A stretch of DNA of 64,000 nt from Flavobacterium crocinum (GTDB lineage Bacteria; Bacteroidota; Bacteroidia; Flavobacteriales; Flavobacteriaceae), in assembly GCF_003122385.1 (NCBI RefSeq), contig NZ_CP029255.1, positions 1,240,001 through 1,304,000 of the forward strand, in the 5' to 3' direction. The notes under the pieces were generated by a model. It saw nothing but the letters and a program-made list of their open reading frames with translations. It had not been told where the DNA came from and did no database searches. The position numbers and the translations under genes were made by a program. Of this stretch, positions 32,114 through 39,862 are shown one piece after another (the stretch's first letter is position 1; each line of letters starts with the position of its first letter).

Positions 32114-32147
32114 AAAATACCACTTACAATTTGTAAGTGGTATTTAT
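32114..32147 (-). terminator. Terminator of the tRNA-Asn transcript
   Basis: AAATACCACTTACAA and TTGTAAGTGGTATTT form a 15-bp stem; on the minus strand a T-run follows. Confidence 0.85.
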
Positions 32148-32151
32148 TAAG

Positions 32152-32225
32152 CTCCCCCTCTTGGGCTCGAACCAAGGACCCTCTGATTAACAGTCAGATG
32201 CTCTAACCAACTGAGCTAAGGAGGA
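32152..32225 (-). tRNA. tRNA-Asn (anticodon GTT), copy 1
   Basis: 74 nt. The minus strand starts TCCTCCTTAGCTCAGTTGG and ends TTCGAGCCCAAGAGGGGGA plus G. The anticodon loop CTGTTAA gives GTT. The acceptor stem pairs fully with one T-G wobble. CCA is not encoded. Confidence 0.97.
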
Positions 32226-32264
32226 ATCACCTTAAAAGGTTTGTATGTTTGCTAAAAAAAGTTG

Positions 32265-32338
32265 CTCCCCCTCTTGGGCTCGAACCAAGGACCCTCTGAT
32301 TAACAGTCAGATGCTCTAACCAACTGAGCTAAGGAGGA
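32265..32338 (-). tRNA. tRNA-Asn (anticodon GTT), copy 2
   Basis: Identical to copy 1 over the whole 74 nt. The 39-base gap between copies differs from the outer flanks, so the pair shares one transcript from the promoter at 32363-32392. Confidence 0.97.
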
Positions 32339-32362
32339 AAGTATTGCTCTTTTTAGCGAGTG

Positions 32363-32392
32363 CAAATATAAAACTATTTTTAGTTTCTCAAA
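32363..32392 (-). promoter_or_regulatory. Promoter of the tRNA-Asn pair
   Basis: Minus strand TTTG (32389-32392), 18-base spacer, TATATTTG (32363-32370): a full consensus. Confidence 0.7.
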
Positions 32393-32421
32393 AACATTTT
32401 CACTCTTTTTTTGACTTTTTT

Positions 32422-33765
32422 TTACTTGCCTACAATGGCTTTGTAGATGTCGTTTCCGTTAGCAAATAGTAACAGTGAAATAAGTAAAACAAAACCAACC
32501 ATTTGCGCATTCTCTAGGAATTTATCGCTTGGTTTTTTACCGCTCACGATTTCATACAATAAAAACATCACATGTCCACCATCAAGAGCCGGAATTGGCA
32601 ATAAATTCATTACTCCAAGCATAATTGACAATAAAGCAGTGATGGACCAGAAAACTTCCCAACTCCATGAAGTAGGAAAAATATTAAAAATAGCAGCAAA
32701 ACCACCTACTTGTTTGTACGCTTTAGTTTCCGGATTAAAAATCATTTTCAATTGTTTTCCGTAACCTACTAACTGATCTTTACCTTTTTCAAGACCAACC
32801 GGAATAGATTCGAAGAAACCGTATTCTTTAGTACTGATTTTATAGTAACCTAATTTCTCTAATGATTTTAAATCTAAACCACCGACAACTACACCAAGTT
32901 TTCCTTCTTTAGTTACTTTTAAATTGATTGGAGTTTCTTTTAAATCACGTAAAACAACAGCAGAAATTGCTTTTCCTTTATTAGAATCTAAAATTGCTTT
33001 CGCTTCATCAAAATATTTAATCTTTTGTCCGTTAAGAGAAAGAATTAAATCTTTTGGTTTTAAATTTTGATTTGGAGAATCCTCAGCCACTTTTCCAATT
33101 GCATAAGGTTTGCGTATTCCGATAAGTAATCCTTTTTCGGTTTTAGAAAGCTGATCTACAAAATCAGTTGGCATTGTGATAGTTTGTTGTTTTCCGTCTC
33201 TTTCGATTAAAACATGTTTTGCCATGATGACATTCATGTTCATATCACTGTCAAAATTCTCAACAGTTTTTCCGTCAATAGAAATAATTTTATCACCAGT
33301 TCTAAAACCGGCTTTAATCATAGCAGGATTGTCAATTGCTACACCATCTTTTAAATCAGCATTTGCAATATAAGTGTCGCCATAAGCGAAAGCCATTCCG
33401 ATATAAATAATAAATGCCAGAATAAAGTTCACTGTAACACCACCAAGCATAATAATTAAACGTTGCCATGCCGGTTTAGTACGAAATTCCCAAGGCTGTG
33501 GTTCCTGAGCCATCTGCTCTTTGTCCATACTTTCGTCAATCATTCCGGAAATTTTCACATAACCTCCCAACGGAAGCCATCCGATACCGTATTCTGTTTC
33601 TCCGATTTTCTTTTTGAAAAGTGAATATTTAACATCAAAAAACAAATAAAATTTTTCGACTCTTGTTTTAAACAATTTTGCAGGGATAAAATGCCCTAAT
33701 TCATGAAGAATAATAAGTAAAGATAAACTCAATAGAAATTGAGAGAGTTTGATAACTATATCCAT
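32422..33765 (-). CDS. rseP: RIP metalloprotease RseP (site-2 protease)
   Basis: A 447-aa inner-membrane zinc protease that cuts within membrane segments, mainly of anti-sigma factors and signal peptides. Zinc ligands are His21 and His25 in the HELGH motif of LIILHELGHFIPAKLF, plus the Asp in LLPIPALDGGHV near residue 393. Two PDZ domains lie between (about 115-290). An ECF sigma gene with a membrane partner is in the same window (8661-9636); that partner is a possible substrate, though this is only a guess. Confidence 0.95.
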   Translation of the reverse strand: MDIVIKLSQFLLSLSLLIILHELGHFIPAKLFKTRVEKFYLFFDVKYSLFKKKIGETEYGIGWLPLGGYVKISGMIDESMDKEQMAQEPQPWEFRTKPAWQRLIIMLGGVTVNFILAFIIYIGMAFAYGDTYIANADLKDGVAIDNPAMIKAGFRTGDKIISIDGKTVENFDSDMNMNVIMAKHVLIERDGKQQTITMPTDFVDQLSKTEKGLLIGIRKPYAIGKVAEDSPNQNLKPKDLILSLNGQKIKYFDEAKAILDSNKGKAISAVVLRDLKETPINLKVTKEGKLGVVVGGLDLKSLEKLGYYKISTKEYGFFESIPVGLEKGKDQLVGYGKQLKMIFNPETKAYKQVGGFAAIFNIFPTSWSWEVFWSITALLSIMLGVMNLLPIPALDGGHVMFLLYEIVSGKKPSDKFLENAQMVGFVLLISLLLFANGNDIYKAIVGK

Positions 33766-33793
33766 TTTTTATTTTTAGTTCGTATTTAACGCA

Positions 33794-33801
33794 CAAAAGT
33801 A
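33794..33801 (-). promoter_or_regulatory. -7 box of rseP
   Basis: Minus strand TACTTTTG, about 28 bases before the start codon. The nearest TTG (33828-33830) is 26 bases further upstream, longer than usual. Confidence 0.45.
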
Positions 33802-34096
33802 GCGTTTTCTATTTTAATTTAAGACCGCAAGATAATGTTTAAGATTTTAAATGTTTGTTAATAATTGCCTTAGTTTTTATTAAACAAAAAAACAAACAAG
33901 ATCTTGCTTTTTGTATTAGTATTTCATTATTCCACAATGTTACAAATGTCCTATTCTGATATTTTAAAAACTTTTCATGGTACCTATTTCTAAACTTCCA
34001 TTCTAACTTTCATAATTCCATAAAAACATGACAATTATTAACTATTAAAAAATGAAAAAATCATCAAATTATTTATTAATGTTTAAACTTCATGTC

Positions 34097-34417
34097 ATGA
34101 ATTTTATTAAACAAATTGAAAGAATCAAAAAGATCCATAAGCTAATTTGTGGAGAAAAAACGGGTGCACCAATTGCTTTTGCACAAAAACTTCATTTAAG
34201 CAGAAGCCAGCTTTATAATGAATTGGAGACTATTAAAGAATTTGACGCTCCTATTAAATACTGTAAAAAAAGGGAAACCTTTTATTACGAAACGCCATTT
34301 GAACTAGTATTCAATTATTCATTCAAAATCATTAAAGATGATGAATCCCGAGAAATTTTTGGAGGCTTGAACTTCCGTCCAATTTTATTAGACGGAACTC
34401 TGATAAGTTTGCTCTAA
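34097..34417 (+). CDS. HTH DNA-binding protein of the bacteriocin locus
   Basis: A 106-aa protein from ATG 34097 (the frame is also open from ATG 34052, giving 121 aa). Its start reads NFIKQIERIKKIHKLICGEK, followed by a helix-turn-helix-like segment GAPIAFAQKLHLSRSQLYNEL and a basic C-terminal part. Small HTH proteins of this type often sit next to peptide-precursor genes in Bacteroidota, so I take it as the local regulator. No transposase features were seen. The 34097 start is preferred because the family-like helix starts there; this is a modest argument. Confidence 0.72.
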   Translation: MNFIKQIERIKKIHKLICGEKTGAPIAFAQKLHLSRSQLYNELETIKEFDAPIKYCKKRETFYYETPFELVFNYSFKIIKDDESREIFGGLNFRPILLDGTLISLL

Positions 34418-34481
34418 CAAAATAGTTCTCGAGAAAATAATTTTGTTGAAATTATTAATTAACCATTTAAATTTTAAGATT

Positions 34482-34622
34482 ATGAATTTAGAAGAATTGA
34501 ATTTAGTTGAGCTTAGTACTTATGAAGTGCAGGAAGTTGATGGAGGATGCCCAGTTTGTATGTGGTTACAATATGGGCCTCATATTACTTCTTTTCTTCA
34601 AGGATTAACAGGAATATATTAA
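34482..34622 (+). CDS. Double-glycine peptide precursor 1 (46 aa)
   Basis: A short gene not previously obvious because of its size. Leader: MNLEELNLVELSTYEVQEV then D-GG. Leader residues at Leu and Val/Glu positions before GG fit C39 peptidase substrates. The predicted core is CPVCMWLQYGPHITSFLQ plus GLTGIY, 24 residues with a C-x-x-C at its first position. It is rich in aromatic and hydrophobic residues. The C39-ABC exporter 1.7 kb downstream is the obvious processing partner. No modifying enzyme is near, so a disulfide-bonded but otherwise unmodified peptide is likely. Confidence 0.8.
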   Translation: MNLEELNLVELSTYEVQEVDGGCPVCMWLQYGPHITSFLQGLTGIY

Positions 34623-34639
34623 TTTAAAACTTAAAAATT

Positions 34640-34765
34640 ATGTTAGTAGAATTAAATGATACAGAATTAAATGAAATTGAAGGAGGATGCCAAGATTGTT
34701 TTGAAGCAGGACAAAGATGGAGAAGGGCTATTGAGCTAGGTTGTTTAATTTTATTGTTTCTTTAA
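34640..34765 (+). CDS. Double-glycine peptide precursor 2 (41 aa)
   Basis: ATG 34640, 17 bases after precursor 1. The leader MLVELNDTELNEIEGG ends in GG. The predicted core is CQDCFEAGQRWRRAIELGC plus LILLFL, 25 residues, with C-x-x-C at its start and a third cysteine near the hydrophobic end. It is cationic in the middle and strongly hydrophobic at the C-terminus. Two different precursors side by side suit a two-peptide bacteriocin, but synergy has not been shown. A hairpin follows within 20 bases. Confidence 0.8.
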   Translation: MLVELNDTELNEIEGGCQDCFEAGQRWRRAIELGCLILLFL

Positions 34766-34777
34766 AAAAAATCAGTT

Positions 34778-34807
34778 GAAACTTCCTGAAAAGGAAGTTT
34801 CTCCTTT
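34778..34807 (+). terminator. Attenuator-like hairpin after the precursor genes
   Basis: GAAACTTCC and GGAAGTTTC pair around TGAAAA, followed by TCCTTTTC, a weak T-tract. It would give more precursor mRNA than exporter mRNA, as is usual for bacteriocin operons. Confidence 0.6.
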
Positions 34808-34937
34808 TCATAACCAATGTTAATCAAAAAGATGAAACTCTTTTAAATTGTATTGTTTAATTTAAGGTGAGATAATCGAGAGGTTAATAATCAATCAAAT
34901 TATTAAATTCCTTTTTAGGATAAATAAACTTTAATAT

Positions 34938-35135
34938 ATGAAATTTTTAAAATATGTTTTTTTAGTGCTAGGAGTATTATCTGCGATTGGATTTATTAAT
35001 TCATTTTTTAAAACGGAGTTGACTCACGAATTATTTTTCTTTAAGGCTAATATCTGGATTTACAGAATTTACCAATTAACACTAGCAGCTGTTTTTATTG
35101 TAGCCTATTTTAATAAAAAGGATAAAGAAATATAA
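34938..35135 (+). CDS. Small membrane protein, possible immunity protein (65 aa)
   Basis: A 65-aa protein with two membrane segments (KYVFLVLGVLSAIGFINSFF and IYRIYQLTLAAVFIVAYF) and a basic tail (NKKDKEI). It lies between the precursors and the exporter, in the place where immunity proteins are found in bacteriocin operons, and has a fitting size. I recognise no family. It could also be an accessory to export. Confidence 0.6.
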   Translation: MKFLKYVFLVLGVLSAIGFINSFFKTELTHELFFFKANIWIYRIYQLTLAAVFIVAYFNKKDKEI

Positions 35136-35203
35136 TTTATTGAATTCTATAGTAGTTTAGACTATTACGGTTTTTTTATCAAAACATTAAAGTCAGATTG
35201 TCG

Positions 35204-36337
35204 ATGAATTTCAGCTCAGACCCAATAAATACTCTCGAAAATCTTATCTCAAAAAACAAAACAAAAAGTTTTTCAATCTACTTTATTATTCTCTTAGCAA
35301 TTCTATTTTTTTTAGGATTACTGCCTGTAATTAAAATTGACATCAGCAGTCAGAGTCGTGGAATAATTCGCAGCAAAACAGATAATGTTCCTGTCTTTAC
35401 AGTAATAAGTGGCAGAGTGAATGAGATAAATTTAAAAAACAATGTCTTTGTGAAAAAAGGAGACACACTTTTAAAAATTTCTAAAGAAAATTTGGAAAGC
35501 GATAAAAGAACTCAAGATGTATTATCGAATTCTGTTTCTTTATTACTAAGCGATATTAATAATTTACTGAAGAATCAAACAAAAAATTTGCTTACTTCTA
35601 CAGCACGAGAAGATTTATTAAAATTTCAATCAGGAAAGAACGAACTGCAAAGCAAAATTTCGCAAGCGCAAATCAATTATGATCGTAATAAAATTCTTTA
35701 TGATAAGGATATTATTGCAAAAGCAGATTTTGAAAAACTGGAGTATGAATTGCGTTTAGCAAAACAAGCCTTGCAAAGTTTTACAAGCCAGCAAAAAGCA
35801 ACTTGGGAAAACCAAAAAAGAGATTTAGAAGAGCGTTTAAAAAACCATAATGGGACCATTGCTAAAATAAATGCTGAATCAAACAATTATGTCGTTTTAG
35901 CACCCATTTCTGGCACAATCGAAAGTTATTCAGGCATTCAAAAAGGCTCTTATGTAAATGCTTCACAAGCTATCGCAACAATTTCTTCGGCTGATCATCT
36001 AATTGTGGAAAGTAATGTTTTTCCGAATGATATTGGTTTGATAAAGAAAAACCAAAAGGTAAAATTTCAATTAGACGCATTCAATTATAATCAGTGGGGA
36101 TTACTGGAGGGAAAAGTAATCGATATTGACCATAATATTACTATGCAAGGAGATCAGGCTTTTTTTAAAGTTCGTTGTGCTTTAGATTCTAAAACTTTAG
36201 AATTGAAATCAGGTTACAAAGCCAATGTCTCTAAAGGAATGACTTTGACCACAAGATATATTATAACTCGCAGAAGCCTATTCGATTTGTTATTTGACAA
36301 GATTGATGATTGGTTAAACCCAAAACAACTAAAATAA
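35204..36337 (+). CDS. HlyD-family membrane fusion protein of the exporter
   Basis: A 377-aa periplasmic adaptor with one N-terminal membrane helix (FSIYFIILLAILFFLGLL). It has the biotinyl-lipoyl-like half (VPVFTVISGRVNEINLKNN, VKKGDTLLKI), a long coiled coil about residues 100-220, and the second half (YVVLAPISGTIESYSGIQKGSYV). A C-terminal barrel follows (DIDHNITMQGDQAFFKVRC). The reading frame opens at a TTG 6 bases earlier; ATG 35204 is used. Its stop overlaps the exporter start as TAATG. Confidence 0.9.
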   Translation: MNFSSDPINTLENLISKNKTKSFSIYFIILLAILFFLGLLPVIKIDISSQSRGIIRSKTDNVPVFTVISGRVNEINLKNNVFVKKGDTLLKISKENLESDKRTQDVLSNSVSLLLSDINNLLKNQTKNLLTSTAREDLLKFQSGKNELQSKISQAQINYDRNKILYDKDIIAKADFEKLEYELRLAKQALQSFTSQQKATWENQKRDLEERLKNHNGTIAKINAESNNYVVLAPISGTIESYSGIQKGSYVNASQAIATISSADHLIVESNVFPNDIGLIKKNQKVKFQLDAFNYNQWGLLEGKVIDIDHNITMQGDQAFFKVRCALDSKTLELKSGYKANVSKGMTLTTRYIITRRSLFDLLFDKIDDWLNPKQLK

Positions 36338-38487
36338 TGGCTTCCATAAAAATAAAACAACATGATATTCAAGATTGTGGAGCTGCCTGTTTGGCCTCTA
36401 TCGGAAATCATTTTAAAGTCAATCTACCTATAGCCAAAATACGTCAATATGCCAGTACAGATAAACGCGGTACGAATGTAAAGGGAATAATCGAAGCCGC
36501 TGAAAAAATGGGGTTTACTGCAAAAGGAGTAAAAGGCGGTTTTGATGCTCTAGATAAAATTCCGCTTCCCGCTATCGCTCATATTATTACAAAAGAACAA
36601 CTGCATCATTATGTTGTCATTTATAAAGTTGCAAAATCTACCATTACAGTTATGGATCCAGGTTTTGGTAAAATGGAGACTTATACTTTCGAAGAATTTC
36701 AAAAGGTTTGGTCAAGTGTTCTGATACTTTTTGCACCAAATGATGATTTTAAAACATTAGACGAAAAAACTTCTCCAATAAAAAGGTTTTGGAGTTTAAT
36801 TCAGCCGCATAAAACTATTTTAATTCAGGCTTTAGTTGGAGCAATAGTGTTTACCGTTTTAGGATTGGCAATGTCAATTTATATTCAAAAAATCACCGAT
36901 TATGTTTTGGTTGATGGAAACAAAAATCTGCTGAATTTACTGAGTGTATCAATGATTGCAATTATTTTGCTTCAGGCTTATATTGGTTCAAAGAAAAGTG
37001 TATTTGTTATGAAAACGGGGCAATTAATAGATGCAAAATTAATTCTGGGTTATTACAAACATCTCCTCCATCTTCCGCAACGTTTTTTTGACACCATGCA
37101 GATAGGAGAAATTACTTCAAGAATAAATGATGCTGTAAAAATTCGCTCTTTTATAAATGAGACTGCGATAGAAATGATTGTAAATGTTTTTATTGTTGTT
37201 TTTTCATTTGCTTTAATGTTTACCTATTATTGGAAGTTGGCTTTGGTAATTGTTTTGGTTATTCCTTTCTATGTTTTAATTTACTTTCTGCTCAATAAAT
37301 TCAATAAGAAAGTTGAAAGAAACATCATGGAAAATGCGGCAGAATTGCAAACTCAATTAGTCGAAAGCATTACACATGTTCGAACGGTAAAAGAATTTGG
37401 GATTGAAGAATTTTCAAATTTAAAGACAGAGAATAAATTTGTAAAATTGTTGTTTACTACTTATAAATCAGGATTAAATGTAGTTTTTGCAAATACTTCA
37501 ACACAGTTTTTGGCTTCTGCTTTTACTGTGATTCTAATGTGGATTGGTTCTGGCTATGTAATTGACAGAGCGATTACTCCTGGAGAATTATTCTCCTTTT
37601 ATGCTTTAATAGGATATTTTACTTCGCCGGTTGCTTCTCTTATTAATATGAATAAAACAGCCCAAAATGCTTTGATTGCTGCAGACAGGCTTTTTGAAAT
37701 TATGGATTTAGAAAGAGAGGAAACTGAAAATAAAATCGAATTACAAAAAGAAAACTTAGGAGATATAAAATTCGAGAATGTTTTTTTTCGTTACGGATCT
37801 CGTACCGAAGTTTTCAAAAACTTTAGTGCAGTATTTAAGAAAAACCAAACAACAGCTATAGTTGGAGAAAGTGGCAGTGGAAAAACAACTCTGATTTCTC
37901 TGCTTCAAAATTTATATCCAATAAAGGAAGGTAAAATTTTTATTGGAGATTATGATACGCAATTTATCCATTATCAAAGTTTAAGAAAAATAGTGGGTGT
38001 TATTCCGCAGCAGCTTAACCTCTTTTCTGGAAATATCATTGAAAATATTGCTTTAGGAGATTCGTTTCCTAATGTTCAAAGAATATTAGATTTATCAAAA
38101 CAATTAGGCATAACGGATTTTGTGGAAAAACTGCCAAATGGTTTTGAAACTCAAATTGGAGAAAATGGAGCAATGCTTTCTGGAGGTCAAAAACAAAGAA
38201 TAGCAATTGCAAGAGCCTTATATAAAAATCCAGAGATTTTATTAATGGATGAAGCAACAGCCTCTTTAGATACAAATTCAGAACAAATTGTAAAAGATGC
38301 GATCGAAGATTTTAAATCACAAGGAAAAACGATAATTGTTATCGCACATCGTTTAAGTACAATTGCAAATGCTGATACTATTCTGGTAATGAAAGACGGA
38401 ACTATTGTAGAATCTGGAAATCATTCAGATTTGTTGGAACAAAAATCTGAGTATTATAATCTTTGGAATAAACAGCATGTGATTTAA
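36337..38487 (+). CDS. C39-peptidase ABC exporter of double-glycine peptides
   Basis: A 716-aa peptidase-containing ABC transporter. The N-terminal C39 domain (about 1-135) has Cys14 in QDCGAACLASIG, His91 in HHYVVIY and Asp107 in VMDPGFG, all intact. A membrane domain follows (about 160-440). The ATPase domain has Walker A GESGSGKTTL, signature LSGGQKQRIAIARAL, Walker B ILLMDEATASLD and H-loop IIVIAHRLST. It cuts after GG and exports the core peptide. The start overlaps the HlyD stop by one base. A TTG 27 bases earlier is less likely. Confidence 0.95.
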   Translation: MASIKIKQHDIQDCGAACLASIGNHFKVNLPIAKIRQYASTDKRGTNVKGIIEAAEKMGFTAKGVKGGFDALDKIPLPAIAHIITKEQLHHYVVIYKVAKSTITVMDPGFGKMETYTFEEFQKVWSSVLILFAPNDDFKTLDEKTSPIKRFWSLIQPHKTILIQALVGAIVFTVLGLAMSIYIQKITDYVLVDGNKNLLNLLSVSMIAIILLQAYIGSKKSVFVMKTGQLIDAKLILGYYKHLLHLPQRFFDTMQIGEITSRINDAVKIRSFINETAIEMIVNVFIVVFSFALMFTYYWKLALVIVLVIPFYVLIYFLLNKFNKKVERNIMENAAELQTQLVESITHVRTVKEFGIEEFSNLKTENKFVKLLFTTYKSGLNVVFANTSTQFLASAFTVILMWIGSGYVIDRAITPGELFSFYALIGYFTSPVASLINMNKTAQNALIAADRLFEIMDLEREETENKIELQKENLGDIKFENVFFRYGSRTEVFKNFSAVFKKNQTTAIVGESGSGKTTLISLLQNLYPIKEGKIFIGDYDTQFIHYQSLRKIVGVIPQQLNLFSGNIIENIALGDSFPNVQRILDLSKQLGITDFVEKLPNGFETQIGENGAMLSGGQKQRIAIARALYKNPEILLMDEATASLDTNSEQIVKDAIEDFKSQGKTIIVIAHRLSTIANADTILVMKDGTIVESGNHSDLLEQKSEYYNLWNKQHVI

Positions 38488-38514
38488 ATGTTTGTTAATT
38501 AATAAACATTTAAA
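38482..38514 (+). repeat. Hairpin over the exporter stop codon
   Basis: ATTTAAATGTTT and AAACATTTAAAT pair perfectly around a 9-base loop; the left arm includes the stop codon. No T-run follows, so it may protect the mRNA 3' end or be a weak terminator. Confidence 0.55.
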
Positions 38515-38602
38515 TATCTCGTTTTAACAAGATGCCGTAACTTTACTTTTTAAACATTACCTTATAATAATAGGTAGTATAAAACCATTAAAAGTTACAA
38601 GT

Positions 38603-39673
38603 ATGGCTTCACAATTATTTTCTCCTTTAACTATAAAAAATATTACTTTAAAGAATAGAATTGCGATCTCTCCAATGTGTCAATATTCTGCCGAAGACGG
38701 TTTTGCAAATAACTGGCATTTGGTTCATTTAGGAAGTCGTGCCAGCGGAGGCGCAGGTTTAATTATTCAGGAAGCAACTGCGGTTTCTCCGGAAGCCAGA
38801 ATTTCTCCTTCAGATCTTGGGATCTGGAAAGACGAACATATTGAAAAACTAAAAGAAATCAACCAATTTATTGTTTCGCAAAATTCGATTCCGGGAATTC
38901 AATTGGCACATGCCGGACGAAAAGCCAGTGTTTCGGCTCCCTGGCTGGGTAATAAGAAACTGGATTTCGCTCAGGGCGGATGGCAAACTGTTGCGCCGAG
39001 TGCGATTCCATATCACGATAACGAACCTTTTCTTCCAGAAGCTTTAGACAAAAACGGAATCCAAAAAGTGATTTCAGATTTTAAAACGGCAACCAAAAGA
39101 GTAGTCGAAGCAGGCTATCAGGTTTTGGAAATCCACGCAGCGCACGGTTATTTATTACACCAATTTTTATCGCCTTTAACGAATGTAAGAACAGATGAAT
39201 ACGGTGGAAGTTTTGAAAACCGAATCCGTTTTACGCTAGAAATTGTAGAAGCAGTTCAAACCGAATGGCCTTCAAACTTACCTTTGTTGGTTAGAATTTC
39301 AGCAACCGACTGGGCAGAAGGCGGATGGAATCCAGAAGAATCTGTGAAGCTTTCTAAAATATTAAAAGAAAAAGAAGTAGATTTAATTGATGTTTCGTCA
39401 GGCGGATTGGTTTCGCATCAAAAAATTACGCTTGGCCCAGGTTATCAGGTTCCTTTTGCAGAAAAAGTAAAGAAAGAAGCGAATATCACAACAGGAGCAG
39501 TTGGTTTAATTACAGAAGCGAAACAAGCTGAAGAAATCTTAAATAACGGTCAAGCCGATTTGATTTTATTTGCCAGAGAATCATTGAGAAATCCTAACTT
39601 GCCTTTGGATTTTGCCAAAGAACTAAACGCCGATATTCAATGGCCAAAACAATACGAAAGAGCTAAAATTTAA
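38603..39673 (+). CDS. NADH:flavin oxidoreductase, Old Yellow Enzyme family
   Basis: A 356-aa FMN enzyme of the YqjM-like (class III) Old Yellow Enzyme group. Typical segments are NRIAISPMCQYSAEDGFANNW, where the Cys modulates the flavin, HLVHLGSRASGGAGLIIQE, GIQLAHAGRKAS, EIHAAHGYLLHQFLSPLTN with the His-x-x-His-like substrate pair, and ARESLRNPNLPL. It reduces activated C=C bonds. It is unrelated to the upstream bacteriocin locus and has its own unit. Confidence 0.92.
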   Translation: MASQLFSPLTIKNITLKNRIAISPMCQYSAEDGFANNWHLVHLGSRASGGAGLIIQEATAVSPEARISPSDLGIWKDEHIEKLKEINQFIVSQNSIPGIQLAHAGRKASVSAPWLGNKKLDFAQGGWQTVAPSAIPYHDNEPFLPEALDKNGIQKVISDFKTATKRVVEAGYQVLEIHAAHGYLLHQFLSPLTNVRTDEYGGSFENRIRFTLEIVEAVQTEWPSNLPLLVRISATDWAEGGWNPEESVKLSKILKEKEVDLIDVSSGGLVSHQKITLGPGYQVPFAEKVKKEANITTGAVGLITEAKQAEEILNNGQADLILFARESLRNPNLPLDFAKELNADIQWPKQYERAKI

Positions 39674-39686
39674 ATTTTATAAGTCA

Positions 39687-39843
39687 CGGATTCACAGATT
39701 AAAATGATTTTTTAAAATATTTTTTCGCCACGAATTTCACTAATTAGCACAAATCGTTATGTTCAAAAACTTAAAATAATTCGTGTAAATTCGTGCAATT
39801 CGTGGCAAAAAGAAATCCTTTTTAATCACATTAATCTGTGGCC
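39687..39843. repeat. Nested inverted repeat in the gap before the Gfo/Idh gene
   Basis: Outer arms CACAGATT (39693-39700) and AATCTGTG (39833-39840). Inner arms include TTTTTCGCCACGAATTT (39721-39737) against AATTCGTGGCAAAAAG (39797-39812). The middle also carries CGTGTAAATTCGTGCAATTCG. It looks like a member of the dispersed intergenic repeats noted at 2605-2707 and may act as a terminator in both directions. Confidence 0.6.
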
Positions 39844-39862
39844 GAAAAAAAAACATAACAAC

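Noticed and set aside
34052..34096. Longer start of the HTH protein
   Set aside because: The 15 extra residues have no counterpart I recall in this protein type; kept only as an alternative.
34097..34417. Transposase or recombinase fragment
   Set aside because: The only motif is a small HTH; no catalytic acidic or Tyr/Arg residues are seen.
36310..36336. TTG start of the exporter
   Set aside because: ATG 36337 forms the TAATG overlap with the HlyD stop and begins at the C39 domain.
38482..38514. Rho-independent terminator
   Set aside because: The stem is perfect but no T-run follows and it starts at the stop codon.
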